A stretch of 54,823 nucleotides of DNA from Paulinella micropora (GCA_009731375.1 BJOX01000215.1:680604-735426), one strand, 5' to 3'. Numbered from the stretch's first letter, positions 19,046 through 30,706 are shown. Notes: generated by a model from the sequence alone, not told the origin. Numbers and translations: made by a program.

Positions 19046-20716
19046 TAAATCCCCGATTTGCTTTTTAGTTCCTACTTTTACGAATTTTATCTCTCCATCT
19101 CTCTGTAGGTGATGAATGAAATGAAGTTCGAGCGGCAAATGTTTAGTGCGGGGTCCGGATATTAATCCTCTTTCACCCGCGAGAATTGTTTGCGCGTTAT
19201 CCTCGAAAATTTCAATCGCACCCTTTTGCGGAATTCCGAGTTCCTGTCTAACGTGACTAACAGCTAACCCCTCCCTTATACACTCAGCAGCCGCGTAAAT
19301 TTCCGCATCATTTGAACTTAGAGCTATTCTACTCTGCCTTTTAGATAGCCATCCTATTGGGTCTCCCCCCCATAGAATAACATACCCCGTACGCGACTTA
19401 CCGGTTTTTACACAAACTTTATGCGCAGCATCCGGCCATAGCGTGAATTTAGGGTAGCTCTTTCCTTCTTGAACGGATTTTGGCCCGTGAAATGCTAAAC
19501 CGCGAAATGACTTAATAAGATAGCGGAGAATTCTGCCTAACATTGCATAAGTCACCCCTCTATCTATTGTCTGCATAACACTAGCGGCGTTCAACGCTTG
19601 CTCTATATCTGGTCTTGTCATTTTTGCTAAATAAAGCAAACTGCCTACTATACTAGGGATAGATAGTTTACGTAGCGCGGCGTCCCCGGACATTGCCTCC
19701 GGTAATTGTTCCGTTGCTGGAGTGCAAACAGCCCGTGAATTAACGTATCCTGTCTCACGTAAGATCTGATTTTGGTACTTTCGCTGATGCAGTACTATCC
19801 TACCCTTTTCCTGCACTATCTCGATACATTTGAATTCCTTAGCTATTCCTAGCATCTTTAGCGGGTAATGTTTTTCTAACGCAGACGCAAATTTATTGTA
19901 AGCTTCAGTGTTTGGCGCGGAAAAGATTAGGTCGTCTACGTGAAATACACCGATAATAGCCTCGCTGATAGGCTTGCCAATCTCAACGACCATACAAAGA
20001 TCTGAGTCTAGCAGCCTAAAACCTAGCTTGACTAATTGTGGGGCTAGAATATCATACCACCTCCTACCGGCTTGCGGTGCCCCGTATAAAGCACCGTCTA
20101 CACGCAATATCATTCCCTCTCTCCCCTCCTTATCCATTACGTCAGGCGGGTAAGCGAATACCGGGTCTTTCATGCGAGCATTAAGATAAGCGTTTTTGAA
20201 ATCGATACCGTAAAGCTTATTTCCATGCCAAGCCGATAATTTTGCGAGTATTAGTAGCGAGCGATGCGAGGCGCAAGGTACGAATAGCTGATCCGAATTA
20301 TAACTTATCCCCGGTTCTAGCATATATCCCCTCAAAGCTAATCTAGACTTAACAAACTTCCTACCGTTCTCGTCTATTTTGACTTTGTGTACCCATGTAA
20401 GCCTCACTATCTTGCTAACTCCTGCCCTAGCTGCCTCACTACGTTTAACCCATGTGTATGTCTTAAAGTCTTTAAGGGACTGAATCTCTTTCCTTATACC
20501 CTCTACTAACTCTTTCGCTGACATACCCTGTTCTGCTATCTCCTTAGGCACATGAATGTTTAGATAGAGCATGAATTCATTTGGTTCATTCATACATCTC
20601 TCATAACAAAACATAGCACTCTCCAACTCACCAGCAGGCATGACATACTCCCCCTCACTTACCTTGTACTTGTTTATTTCAGAGTCTAGCATTCTCTCTA
20701 TCCTCAAACTGTACAA
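19014..20716 (-). CDS. copia reverse transcriptase and RNase H
   Basis: RT motifs are readable: YGIDFKNAYLNA (motif A, near 20178-20212), ALYGAPQAGRRWY (motif B region) and FHVDDL (catalytic Asp pair, near 19929-19948). RNase H follows with SSNDAEIYAA (near 19290-19318) and TKHLPLELHFIHH, ending GDLLTKPLSRDQF beside the junction. The open frame starts at a TTG; an upstream segment (20679-20879) in another frame continues the linker, so at least one frame break lies near 20700-20720. Past 19014 the frame runs on into antisense of the 18254 gene, which is not element sequence. Confidence 0.85.
19044..19049 (+). terminator. AATAAA signal created by antisense copia
   Basis: AATAAA overlaps the TAA at 19043-19045. 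The same bases on the minus strand encode Leu-Leu of the RNase H GDLLTKP motif, so the signal is a by-product of the copia sequence. Confidence 0.4.
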
Positions 20717-21200
20717 AGTGAGATGGCTTAGGTTGTTTCTTTACTCTCAACCTCTCTTTAGGTGAACATTTAGACATTACTGTCCCTTCCCTCACCTTGC
20801 TCTCCCAGCCCTCTCCATATGTCTTTTCAGCCCACTCCTCTCCCCACTCTCTTGCGGGAACCCTCACTCTCACTCCCACTAGTGCTGGTACCTCAACTAC
20901 TCTCCTATTTCGTTTTAGTTCACTATGCGGTCGTGTTTGTAGTTGGTGTGCTTGCCTCCTCTCTCTCTCTTTCCTTCATTGACTATGTTTGCATCAGTGA
21001 TTCCATCACTCTGCTCCCATGTCGTTCCTTTGCTGGGTCTATCACTCTCTACATACGCTCTCCTCTCATGTTGTGATTGTGGGTCAGATGCGTCTGTGAG
21101 TGCGTGATTGTGTCCCTGCCCTGTGTTGTGTGTCTGCGGGGTTGTGTTGGTGGGATGGGGGGTGGATGCATGTGTATTGTCGATGTCCTGTGTAAAAGAG

Positions 21201-22400
21201 CTATCGTGTTGGTGTGTGTTTGCTGTCTACACTGCCTCCCCTTGTGTCCTCACTATACTCCCCCTGTTCTTGTTGACACTCTAACTGACTAACGTCGTCG
21301 TCGTCGTTGTCGTTGTGTGTCTGTGCGATGTCCTGTTCATGGGTGGTGGGTGTGTCTGTGTCTGTGGTGTCTGTGGTGGTGTTGGGTGTGGTGTGTGTCT
21401 GATCTACATCGACATTCCCACTCTCACTCTCCCCCTCATCCACCTCCTCATCCCACTCTACAGACCTTTCAGGGTGTGCCGGTTTCCCGACAATATAAGG
21501 ATTGAACCGAACATTTCTAACCCCGGAAATTACCTTTCTACCGTCCCATACTCTATATAGCTCTCTAAATAAATCATATCCCACTAACATGACTTTTCTC
21601 CCTCTAAACTCTCCTTTCTTTCCTTTGCCTGTATACATAACTCCCATACACCCTATTGGCCTAAGATGCCTCAAATACGGCTTTCTACCTAATAACTGTT
21701 CATAGGGGCTAGTCCCCTTTCTGGGTCCGGTGGTGGCTGGCAAAATGTTGTGAATAGTGGTGGCAGCATGCTCCATTTCGGCCCAAAATGAAAGTGGCAA
21801 CGATGCGTGGTATCGCATGGCCCTTGCGGCCCCCGCTGTTATGTCGTTAACTTTCTCGGCTATGGGGTTTCCATCCTTATCCCCAGTGGCCGAAGTCTTC
21901 CAGACAAATTGTCTGGGCTTCCACCACTCTATCACCTCCTTAGGTACGTCAAACTCTTGATCGCACCTTATCTCTCTAACTCTATTTCCTGTCTGTCTCT
22001 CGAAAAACGCAACAGCCTGCCTAATGCAGTCAATAAACTCATTCTTATGGGCTAAATAATAATCTTTAATAAAAAGCGAATAATCATTCGTGACGGAAAA
22101 TTTGTGACGCTTACCGTGAAATGACCTAGCAGACCACGTTGCCGTGTCTATATGCAAAGTATCTCCCGGCTTACTAGCTCTTTCTATTCTATTAGCTTTA
22201 AATCTAGGTAGCTGTTTTGCTTTACCTATCATGCAAGCCTCACAAAACTGAACTTTTCTCTCATCTCCAACTAACTTTATGCCTAATGCATTAGCTAATT
22301 CTTTCATCTTCTTTAGATTGTAATGTCCACACGCTTGGTGAAACAACTCTATATCTACCTTCCTAACAGAACCGGGCTTATGGGGGTAAGACACATACAA
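21201..22400 (-). CDS. copia integrase, 399 aa
   Basis: An HHCC zinc-binding region (FHQACGHYN and FCEACMIGK) precedes a DDE catalytic core: first Asp in LHIDTATW, second in RCDQEFD, Glu in NPIAEKVNDI. The copia-type GKKGEFRGRKVMLVGY block follows. The C-terminal 70 residues are Thr/Asp-rich low complexity, the usual linker toward RT. All three catalytic acids are kept, so the integrase reading frame itself looks intact. Confidence 0.85.
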   Translation of the reverse strand: MYVSYPHKPGSVRKVDIELFHQACGHYNLKKMKELANALGIKLVGDERKVQFCEACMIGKAKQLPRFKANRIERASKPGDTLHIDTATWSARSFHGKRHKFSVTNDYSLFIKDYYLAHKNEFIDCIRQAVAFFERQTGNRVREIRCDQEFDVPKEVIEWWKPRQFVWKTSATGDKDGNPIAEKVNDITAGAARAMRYHASLPLSFWAEMEHAATTIHNILPATTGPRKGTSPYEQLLGRKPYLRHLRPIGCMGVMYTGKGKKGEFRGRKVMLVGYDLFRELYRVWDGRKVISGVRNVRFNPYIVGKPAHPERSVEWDEEVDEGESESGNVDVDQTHTTPNTTTDTTDTDTPTTHEQDIAQTHNDNDDDDVSQLECQQEQGEYSEDTRGGSVDSKHTPTR

Positions 22401-22480
22401 TGCTACCTCCCCCGTTCTGCCCCTCTTGCTACAGCTAGAACTACACTTGGCTTTTCTCTCTCTTTTGGGGTTTCCCTCCC

Positions 22481-22966
22481 CTACTGCCCCCTTTCTTTCC
22501 TATTCTTCCGCTCCGGTGGGGTAAACCTCTCGTTTATGTCGAGTGGGGTGTCGAACTCGTCGTCCCAGCGGTAGAGCAGGGTAGACATGAGCCTCCCCCT
22601 AACCAAGACCTCACTCTCTTCTACTCTTATGGGGCGTTTTAGTATTACTAGCTGGCCATTCTGATGAATGACTGACCGGTGGTGGACATGGTCCATCCTT
22701 CCGATCGAAGCAATGTTAACGGGTAGTCTGGTGTCGAGTAACATTGGTCTCGACACCGTGACCGGTTTCCCATCCCCGTTAATTCTCGTGACTCGTGCTG
22801 TCCCCTCCTGCCCTATCTCACACTCTCCGTTTCCTGTCACTAACTTGACAGGGGGAACAGACTTGATGTCGTGCAATAATTCTGGGTTGCAAGCTATGTC
22901 CCTAGAGGACCCGCTATCCTGCACTATTCTATTCCTCTTATCTCTCCCCCCCTCCCCATCTAGCAC
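22481..22966 (-). CDS. copia aspartic protease region
   Basis: Contains VQDSGSSRDIA near its start, matching the D-S/T-G active site of retroelement aspartic proteases, followed by about 100 residues of beta-rich sequence. The open segment starts at a GTG, so it is probably a piece of a larger pol frame and not an independent gene. Its stop is about 80 bp from the beginning of the integrase segment. Confidence 0.65.
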   Translation of the reverse strand: MLDGEGGRDKRNRIVQDSGSSRDIACNPELLHDIKSVPPVKLVTGNGECEIGQEGTARVTRINGDGKPVTVSRPMLLDTRLPVNIASIGRMDHVHHRSVIHQNGQLVILKRPIRVEESEVLVRGRLMSTLLYRWDDEFDTPLDINERFTPPERKNRKERGQ

Positions 22967-23032
22967 TAGCGCATATTAACTCCTGTCGCTATCTTTGTGT
23001 TTGGGGGGTGTTGGTCCCCCCGGTGGCTGTGG

Positions 23033-23494
23033 TTATGGTGGTGAGGTGGGTGTTGTGCGTGATGCATGAGAAACATACACACTCTCTATCGCCCTCACAA
23101 CATCTGTCAAGAACTCATCATGCACAAGCTTTTCATCACTCACTCTCATCACGTTCCCATCACTCCCTCTGATACATGATGATGTGAGTTGCTGTGCGAT
23201 GTTGAAAATGTCCTTGAATGTGATGACTGGTGGTGTGGTGGGGTTTGTGGGTGTTGGTGTGGCTGGACCTGTTTGTTGGCTCGTTGATGAGGACGCAGTC
23301 CCCGTGCTAGCCTCCTCGGTCCCTACACCAACACTGGGTAGTCCGGCAGGTGCCGAACTCCCACTCATCGTGAGTGTCTGTTTTCTGTCACTCTCACCTC
23401 CCCTATCTCGCCTGGGTGTTATTTCTCCTATCCCTCCTCTACAAAGCAACAACTCATGAGCCATTTCTGGCATATCATACGCCCCCATAGACAT
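23033..23494 (-). CDS. gag-extension ORF after an in-frame TGA, 153 aa
   Basis: ATG at 23492-23494 follows the Gag TGA directly and in the same frame, so a single stop codon separates the two. The product is Ser/Thr/Pro-rich and then has a short helical part (FKDIFNIAQQL). No known domain is seen. Either a decayed Gag reading frame or a readthrough extension; the protease follows in another frame after about 70 bp. Confidence 0.5.
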   Translation of the reverse strand: MSMGAYDMPEMAHELLLCRGGIGEITPRRDRGGESDRKQTLTMSGSSAPAGLPSVGVGTEEASTGTASSSTSQQTGPATPTPTNPTTPPVITFKDIFNIAQQLTSSCIRGSDGNVMRVSDEKLVHDEFLTDVVRAIESVYVSHASRTTPTSPP

Positions 23495-25627
23495 TCACAT
23501 ATTATGTCTCTCTTCATCTGAACATAACGAATAATCTGCACACTCATAGTTCTCCTCGTCTTCGTCCTCGTCCTCCTCTTCTGCCTCCTCGTCTTCTTGT
23601 GCACATGGGGTGGTGCATGTAGTGCGTGCAGGGGTAGGTGTGAGGACATCTGACTTGTTTGGGTCGTTTGGTGTGGTGGGTGAGTGTGAGGCGGTGCGTG
23701 GTGGGATGATTGTGCGTGTGGGTGTTGGTGCAACTGTGCTGTCGCTCCCTCTCGCTTCTCTCCCTACCTCTGTCTTCCCTTCTGTGCGTGGTGTGGTTGG
23801 GTGATTAAAGCTTTTACTCGTTCTCGCTTTCCTCTCCCTACTCTTCAAATCGCTTCTCAAACCTGCCTCATCCGGATAATAAGGGGAACGTGGGGGTCGG
23901 AGGTCCGGGCTAACCGCTAAATCAATAAGCGGGTACTCATCGTCCTGCTTCTGGGCGTGAAAACTACAAAACCGGCCCCATACTAAACGTTGTGCTGCCT
24001 TCCCGAGCGGACGCTTTTTGTGCCATTCGAGGTGCGTGTTGCACCTTTCTCCGTACTTGTTTTTCCCCTGACACTGTTCAGTTCTGGGATTTTGACGGGT
24101 ATAGCTCCCTAACGTTCTAGGAGGTGTGAGGGGTGCTGTGCGTTGCTGTGTTTGGTTGATTGTGGGGGTGAGAGGGGTGACAGCGTCACTAGGTAGCTGC
24201 CTCAGAGAGCTGGAGTTGGGGCGAGGTAAGCTTTTACCTTCATCCCTAGCCGGTCTAATTGCGGGACTCCCGCTGTTGTTCAGACTAGCTAATACGGGGC
24301 GGACACCTGGCACAGTCTGAGGTTCCCCAGACTCGACATCCTCTCTCCCCCTATCTCTCTCTTCCGCAGGGGTTTCCCCATCGTCTCCCTCTTCATTTTC
24401 CCCCGTTTCAAACATGAGTAAGGCATCGCTATCTGACTCTGACTCAGAGTCACCCTCAACCTCCTCTTCTCTTATAAGAGCTATATCCTTTTCCCCCTTT
24501 TTCTTAGTGTTTTTGTGGGATTTGGTGGGCTTTCCAAAGGGTTTGGTGTCAGCCTCACCTTTGTCCTCTTTGCTCTTTTTGCCCTTCTGGGGACAGAACC
24601 GCTTTGTATGGCCCTTCGTGTTGCAGTCATAACACGTGACCTTAAGCCACCATGAGTCACCCTTCTTTAACTTAGTTAGTGGTTTTCCCCTAGAGCCTCC
24701 TTCCCCCCCGGTATCCTCATCATCTAGCATGAGAGCAGCTTCCTTCTTTGGTCTTTTCTTATGGGGGTTCTCTTTTCTCTCTTCTGTCTCTTTCCACCTA
24801 TCCTTTCTCCATAACAACCACGTGTCTCTTGCAGCCTTAACCATTTGCAAGAAATTGGGTTTTCCCGCATCAGGGAACGTATAGTACAACGCCCTGTGTT
24901 GCTCCCCAAATGCTGGGTGCTTAGAAAGCTTTTCCAGCAACCTCCTATCCATTTCATCATCTTCAAATGGGTGAGCCATATTGCTCTCTACCTCTAACTT
25001 TAAGGAAAGGTAGTCGTTTAACCACATGTCAACGTTCTGTCCTGGCTTGGGATATGTTTGCTCGAAAACTTTGGCTTTCACGTGTTTTTGTACACCCGAA
25101 ATTGAACCGAATTGAGCTCTTACCACCTCTATCATCTCTATCGGTCCCGTGGTTTGTTGTGTTCTCAAAAATCTGACTACGGTGTGGTGTGAGAATGCAA
25201 TGGCAAGCATGAGTTGCAACTGTCGCATGCGTTCATAGTATTTCTTCTCTTTTGTGAGTGTGCGTGTGCGGAGTGAATGTTGCTTTCTCGATGCTTTTCT
25301 TCTCTCTCTCTTCACCTTCTTCTTTCTCTTCTCTTTGCACTTCGTCTTCTGCTCTTCTGACAACCTATTCCAGTTAGCTGGTTTGGGGTCTGTAGCCTTC
25401 CCTTCTCTTTTGACTGTCTGAGGCCTAGTTCTCTGCTGCTGACTAGAACTATCTGTCTCGCTCTCTGTATCAGATTCGTCTGTGGGGGTCTCTTCCGAGT
25501 CCGGCTCGTCCGGCAACTCCTTGTCCTCAATTTCCATCGCTTTGGCGACGTCATAAGGATACCTTGTTTTGACTTTTGCAGGGTCTGCGAACGCCTGCTT
25601 CACCACTTCTCCTAGCCATGCACTCAC
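23495..25627 (-). CDS. copia Gag polyprotein, about 710 aa
   Basis: A long acidic and basic low-complexity protein with a central helical Gag-like domain and a CCHC zinc knuckle (CYDCNTKGHTKRFC, coded near 24594-24636) that would bind RNA in the virus-like particle. The open frame begins at a GTG at 25625-25627; the first in-frame ATG is about 30 codons in, and an ATG slightly upstream is in another frame, so the start is unsettled. It ends with TGA at 23495-23497, directly followed in the same frame by another open segment. The C-terminal third is Ser/Thr/Pro-rich with a Glu/Asp run. Confidence 0.75.
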   Translation of the reverse strand: MSAWLGEVVKQAFADPAKVKTRYPYDVAKAMEIEDKELPDEPDSEETPTDESDTESETDSSSQQQRTRPQTVKREGKATDPKPANWNRLSEEQKTKCKEKRKKKVKRERRKASRKQHSLRTRTLTKEKKYYERMRQLQLMLAIAFSHHTVVRFLRTQQTTGPIEMIEVVRAQFGSISGVQKHVKAKVFEQTYPKPGQNVDMWLNDYLSLKLEVESNMAHPFEDDEMDRRLLEKLSKHPAFGEQHRALYYTFPDAGKPNFLQMVKAARDTWLLWRKDRWKETEERKENPHKKRPKKEAALMLDDEDTGGEGGSRGKPLTKLKKGDSWWLKVTCYDCNTKGHTKRFCPQKGKKSKEDKGEADTKPFGKPTKSHKNTKKKGEKDIALIREEEVEGDSESESDSDALLMFETGENEEGDDGETPAEERDRGREDVESGEPQTVPGVRPVLASLNNSGSPAIRPARDEGKSLPRPNSSSLRQLPSDAVTPLTPTINQTQQRTAPLTPPRTLGSYTRQNPRTEQCQGKNKYGERCNTHLEWHKKRPLGKAAQRLVWGRFCSFHAQKQDDEYPLIDLAVSPDLRPPRSPYYPDEAGLRSDLKSRERKARTSKSFNHPTTPRTEGKTEVGREARGSDSTVAPTPTRTIIPPRTASHSPTTPNDPNKSDVLTPTPARTTCTTPCAQEDEEAEEEDEDEDEENYECADYSLCSDEERHNM

Positions 25628-25660
25628 GCCTTGGGCGTAGGCTATGAACTTCCATTAGAA

Positions 25661-26545
25661 GTCTGGGAAATTCCTACTCGAGCCATCCAACACAGGGATG
25701 CTCGTCTGTTTAACTCCCTTCTCTTTGTCGGTCTCAAGGCTCATAACCTTTTGGGAACTCTTGCTCATGAGAGAGACCTTTACCGTCTCCTTTCAGAGAC
25801 AACCGGGAGCTAGCTCAACTTTCAGGAATTCACTTTCAGAGTTGGTGTGAAACACTTTAATGAGTAAAGCAAAGAACTATCCCGCGGCAAACAAAACTGC
25901 CACGTCACTAAACTAACTTAGATCAAGGTAATAATCTACCCTCACCATGATTATGACTCTGAGTTAGGAAAATAAAGCAGAGGTAAATTATTGACTGGAG
26001 AATGATGTATTAATAAACGTTTCCTAATAATTTACGATACCCTAGCTATACTTATTGGTATTGTGAACTGTCCGTCCTATTGACAAATCAAACTACCGAA
26101 AGTAACGGCTTACTTGAAAATTACTAAGACTAACGTTTTCTATCTATATTAATAAATTCTGCCAGAACTGGTTAGACTCTGGAACGTCGGTGACTACCCC
26201 GGGATGCTAAGGTAGAAAATCCAGGACCTACAAAGACAAAAAAAAATGAGGCTTCTCGTTACAAGCAACATTATGTACACCATGTGCAGCCCAAAGTTTC
26301 ATTCAGCGGGTTTCCCACCTCTCATTCACTTTTAATTATAGGCACACAAAAAAGAGTCAGAGTAGGGCCTACTCCTGGAAAACAAAATTGTGTACACCAT
26401 AGTCAACCCAACACCGTGACCAAAAATCCAATTATGTATTCGTATCAATCTTGGTGTTAGTAACATACGAAATATCACACAACTGCCTTTTGGAAGCTAA
26501 AAACTACGGCGAACCTTTCTTGATTTTCCAACCCCTCCTACATCG
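25661..26545. other. AT-rich stretch without identified genes
   Basis: Probably includes copia 5' leader and LTR in its left part, since it lies upstream of gag, but no LTR edge can be set. No open frame with recognisable features was found. Confidence 0.4.
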
Positions 26546-26567
26546 CCCCCCCCCCCCCCCCCCCCCC
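26546..26567. repeat. poly(C) tract, 22 bp, beside an assembly gap
   Basis: C22 then AACACCC and ten Ns (26576-26585). Unlike the tracts in the GC-rich block, no start codon of a recognised gene lies next to it. Confidence 0.8.
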
Positions 26568-26585
26568 CAACACCCNNNNNNNNNN

Positions 26586-27314
26586 ATTATTCCGGGGCTT
26601 ATCCTGCTCCTTTCCCCCTTTTCACTCCTTCAGAATCTTCTTTCTTCCCTTGATAGGACGCCAGGCATACTTTTCCCGACAGAAAATCAATCGCCCATAA
26701 GGACCCTCAGACTTAGAGAAACCAGACACAAAAGTAGAAGCTGTCTTGCGAAACCGAAACCAAAAACTGTTGTTGTCGGCGGCGTTGTCGTCGTTGTCGT
26801 TGTCGTTTTTGTTCTCGATGCCTCTATCATTGTTTTTGTTCAACTTGTTGTTGTTGTTGTTGTTGTTGTTGTTTTGTTGCTGCTGCTGTGGCTGGTATCA
26901 TCTGGCAGTATAGAATGGTGACTTGACATTCGTAGTTTGACTGAGAGGGCTCTGTAGAGTCACGGCCTTTTAATTAAGTTGCAAGGTCCCGGAAGGACTG
27001 TGTCAAGCTTATTCATTCTTATTCTGGATGTTCAAGGCTCCTGTCGCTGATTGGACCTTTTCTAACCCGGGGTCCTCACTAATTTCCAAAAGATACATGG
27101 CCCTCCATTTCTGAAAAACTTTGTCAGAGAAATTGCGGCGCGTGATGATGCCAAAAGGGCGCATGATGATGTCAAATATCGCCATGGTGATGACGATGGT
27201 CCCAGAGAGTATACCTATCAGTATACATTATCAAAATAAAGTGAGACTTCTCATGTAAATATAACTTTGTGCTGCATCAAAGGAAGTAGTATGTGCATGT
27301 TTATAAGGTGTAGC

Positions 27315-27315
<1 letters not shown>
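26586..27315. other. non-coding stretch with a TTG microsatellite
   Basis: Mixed-composition sequence with a TTG run near 26845-26880 and no recognisable gene. Confidence 0.4.
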
Positions 27316-27369
<54 letters not shown>

Positions 27370-27631
27370 CACAAACAGATAGGTAGAATCTATGAATATC
27401 TATTTATATACTCTTTCTATTCTATCTATTCTACCTGTTATTCTATCTCTTCTGTCTATTATTCTACCTATTCTACCTATTCTACCTATTCTATCTGTTC
27501 TATCCATGTACATAGATAGATTACAAAGATAATATCAATAGATTACAAAGATAAGGTATTTAAGATAGATACGATAGATATGATAGATGAGATAGATGAT
27601 GGTAGAGAGAGAGAGAGAGAGAGAGGGAGGG

Positions 27632-27662
<31 letters not shown>

Positions 27663-27665
27663 GAG

Positions 27666-27699
<34 letters not shown>

Positions 27700-27778
27700 G
27701 ATAGATAAGATAGATAAGATAGATAAGATAGATAAGATAGATAAGATAGATAAGATAGATAAGATAGATAAGATAGAT

Positions 27779-27822
<44 letters not shown>

Positions 27823-27916
27823 AAGGTATAGGTAGAATCTGACAGATAGATAGATAGATAGATAGATATATAGATAGACAGACAGATAGACAGACAGATA
27901 GACAGACAGACAGACA

Positions 27917-27953
<37 letters not shown>

Positions 27954-28040
27954 AAGAAAGAAAGAAAGAAAGAAAGAAGAAAGAAAGAAAGAAAGAAAGA
28001 AAGAAGAAGAAGAAGAAAAAGAAAAAGAAAAAGCTCTCAT
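27316..28040. repeat. composite GATA / GA / GATAA / GACA / GAAA array
   Basis: Perfect GATA (27316-27368), a divergent TATTC-rich stretch (27400-27500), GA, GATAAGATA units, GATA, GACA (about 27877-27915) and GAAA. Mixed GATA and GACA is the Bkm-type satellite composition. Confidence 0.9.
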
Positions 28041-28185
28041 ATCTTGGTTTCTTGCTTTCTTTCTGGGTTTCTTGCTTTCTTTCTTCCTCTTCGGCTTGCT
28101 TCCTTCCTCCTTGGATTGCTTCCTTCTCTTTCTCCTTCCTCCTTGGCTTCCTTCCTTCCTTCAATTTATAAATTCATGTTTACGG

Positions 28186-28870
<685 letters not shown>

Positions 28871-28884
28871 CGAATTGATAGATA

Positions 28885-28898
28885 AATAAATACAGATA

Positions 28899-28932
<34 letters not shown>

Positions 28933-29109
28933 CATATATAAATAAATATATATATATATATATATTAGATTGGATAAATTGGATAGATTAGTAGGTTAAG
29001 ATTAGATAGATAAATAGATAGATAGATAGATAGATAGAAATAATATATGCATGAATAGATAGAAAGAATATAAGTGGAATCTGACAGATAGATAGAAAGA
29101 TAGATAGAT

Positions 29110-29141
<32 letters not shown>

Positions 29142-29158
29142 GGATGGATAGATGGATG

Positions 29159-29189
<31 letters not shown>

Positions 29190-29295
29190 GCGTGGATAGA
29201 TAGAAAGGTATAGGTAGAATCTGACAGATAGATAGATAGATAGATAGATGGATAGATGGATAGACAGGTAGACAGACAAACAGACAGACAATAGT

Positions 29296-29328
<33 letters not shown>

Positions 29329-29393
29329 GGATAGATAGATAGATAGATAGGATAGATAGATAGATAGGATAGATAGACAGGATAGATAGATAG

Positions 29394-29448
<55 letters not shown>

Positions 29449-29455
29449 GGGGATA
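28885..29455. repeat. TA array and long GATA array
   Basis: TA repeats (about 28895-28965), then GATA with GGAT, GACA and AGATAGG variants up to 29455. Confidence 0.9.
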
Positions 29456-29469
29456 GATACTGACAAATT

Positions 29470-29573
29470 AGCCATGACTTTTTAGTTTCTTCTTCTGATC
29501 CACAGTTGTCTAAACTGAACATTAAGGCGACCCCAATCGCCCAAGCGGCAACACCTACATACCACATTACCAT
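29470..29573 (-). CDS. short coding fragment with a membrane helix
   Basis: From ATG 29573 on minus, about 35 residues: a hydrophobic helix (WYVGVAAWAIGVALMF) then a polar Cys-containing tail, running at 29470 directly into the GATA array. It may be an exon of the same gene as the fragment at 30150-30535, or a captured piece with a TATC tail. No family recognised. Confidence 0.3.
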
Positions 29574-29707
29574 AGCTTTGCAAAAGTAAACTAAGTAAAA
29601 TACAGTTTTGCAGGTACTTCCACAGTTTTTAGGGTGGTATTGTGAGTTGGCGTATTAGTATACAATTTAAAGCGAACCTTTTTGTGAAAATATAACTTTG
29701 TGCTGCG

Positions 29708-29775
29708 TGTATGTAGGTATGTATGTATGTATGTATGTATGTATGTATGTAGCGTATGTATGTTTAGGAGATGTG

Positions 29776-29822
<47 letters not shown>

Positions 29823-29865
29823 TATGCAAATCTGAAGCGCCCAACGTTCGTGAAGGCATGGTAGC

Positions 29866-29922
<57 letters not shown>

Positions 29923-29957
29923 AAGAAAGATAGAAAGATCGATAGATAGATAGATAA

Positions 29958-29994
<37 letters not shown>

Positions 29995-30091
29995 CACATA
30001 GAAAGATAGATAGATAGGTATGTAGACAGGTAGGCAGTTAGGTAGATTGGTAGGTAGGTAGGTGTGTAGATAGATAGATAGATAGACAGAC

Positions 30092-30147
<56 letters not shown>
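29708..30147. repeat. GTAT and GATA arrays with an embedded 50-bp module
   Basis: GTAT (29708-29760), then GATA blocks. At 29821-29868 a unique 50-bp segment resembles the 3' end of the 30150-30535 fragment. Confidence 0.85.
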
Positions 30148-30149
30148 GA

Positions 30150-30535
30150 TAAATGTGAGAATTTGAAGCGCACACCGTTGGTGAACCAATGGTAGAGTTT
30201 GGCATGTCGGGCGATCTGAAGGGTCTCCATGACAAGGATGATAAGAATGCCAGAAACAACAGTTGCGATGATCTTCCAGTAGTGAGTGCACTCACCATTG
30301 GACCCGTTCCCGTGTTTTTCAGCTTTTTTGTTCACACATTTACAAAGCTCAACATCTGGAGGCAGCAGTTCTGCAAGAACTTGCTGTGAAATGTACTCCA
30401 CGCTCGCGTCAGCGCAGGTTCGTCGCAACTCCGCGCAGGGCTGCATGATGTCAATATTGTAGCTGTCCAGGGTCCGGTTCACTTCGTTGAAGCAGCTTGC
30501 AGGAATGTCATAAGCGCAGCCATCTACAGATGAGA
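30150..30535 (-). CDS. Cys-rich ectodomain plus transmembrane fragment
   Basis: A 125-residue open stretch on minus, GC-balanced and not repetitive. It has paired cysteines ([21 protein letters not shown]), sequons (NRT, NGS), and a single hydrophobic helix ([16 protein letters not shown]) followed by a basic tail. This suggests the membrane-proximal part of a type I surface protein. TCTGTAG at the 5' side could be a splice acceptor, so this may be an exon. It runs directly into the GATA array at its 3' side, and a second partial copy of its end lies at 29821-29868. No family recognised. Confidence 0.45.
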
Positions 30536-30537
30536 TG

Positions 30538-30540
30538 CAC

Positions 30541-30579
<39 letters not shown>

Positions 30580-30589
30580 CATACATACA

Positions 30590-30623
<34 letters not shown>

Positions 30624-30625
30624 CA

Positions 30626-30706
<81 letters not shown>

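Larger units (their letters stand above)
19014..25660 (-). mobile_element. Ty1/copia LTR retrotransposon, internal region, 3' truncated
   Basis: Gag, protease, integrase, RT and RNase H lie in that order on the minus strand, the integrase-before-RT order that defines Ty1/copia (Pseudoviridae-like) elements. GC content is clearly lower than in the genes on the left. Gag is long and open, but pol is split among frames. The low-coordinate end stops inside the end of RNase H, with no polypurine tract or LTR. The 5' LTR should lie above 25660, but without its partner I cannot mark its edges. It looks old or damaged and not autonomous as assembled. Confidence 0.85.

Noticed and set aside
25661-26545. 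5' LTR of the copia element
   Set aside because: The position is expected, but without a 3' LTR for comparison, boundaries and TG/CA ends cannot be assigned.
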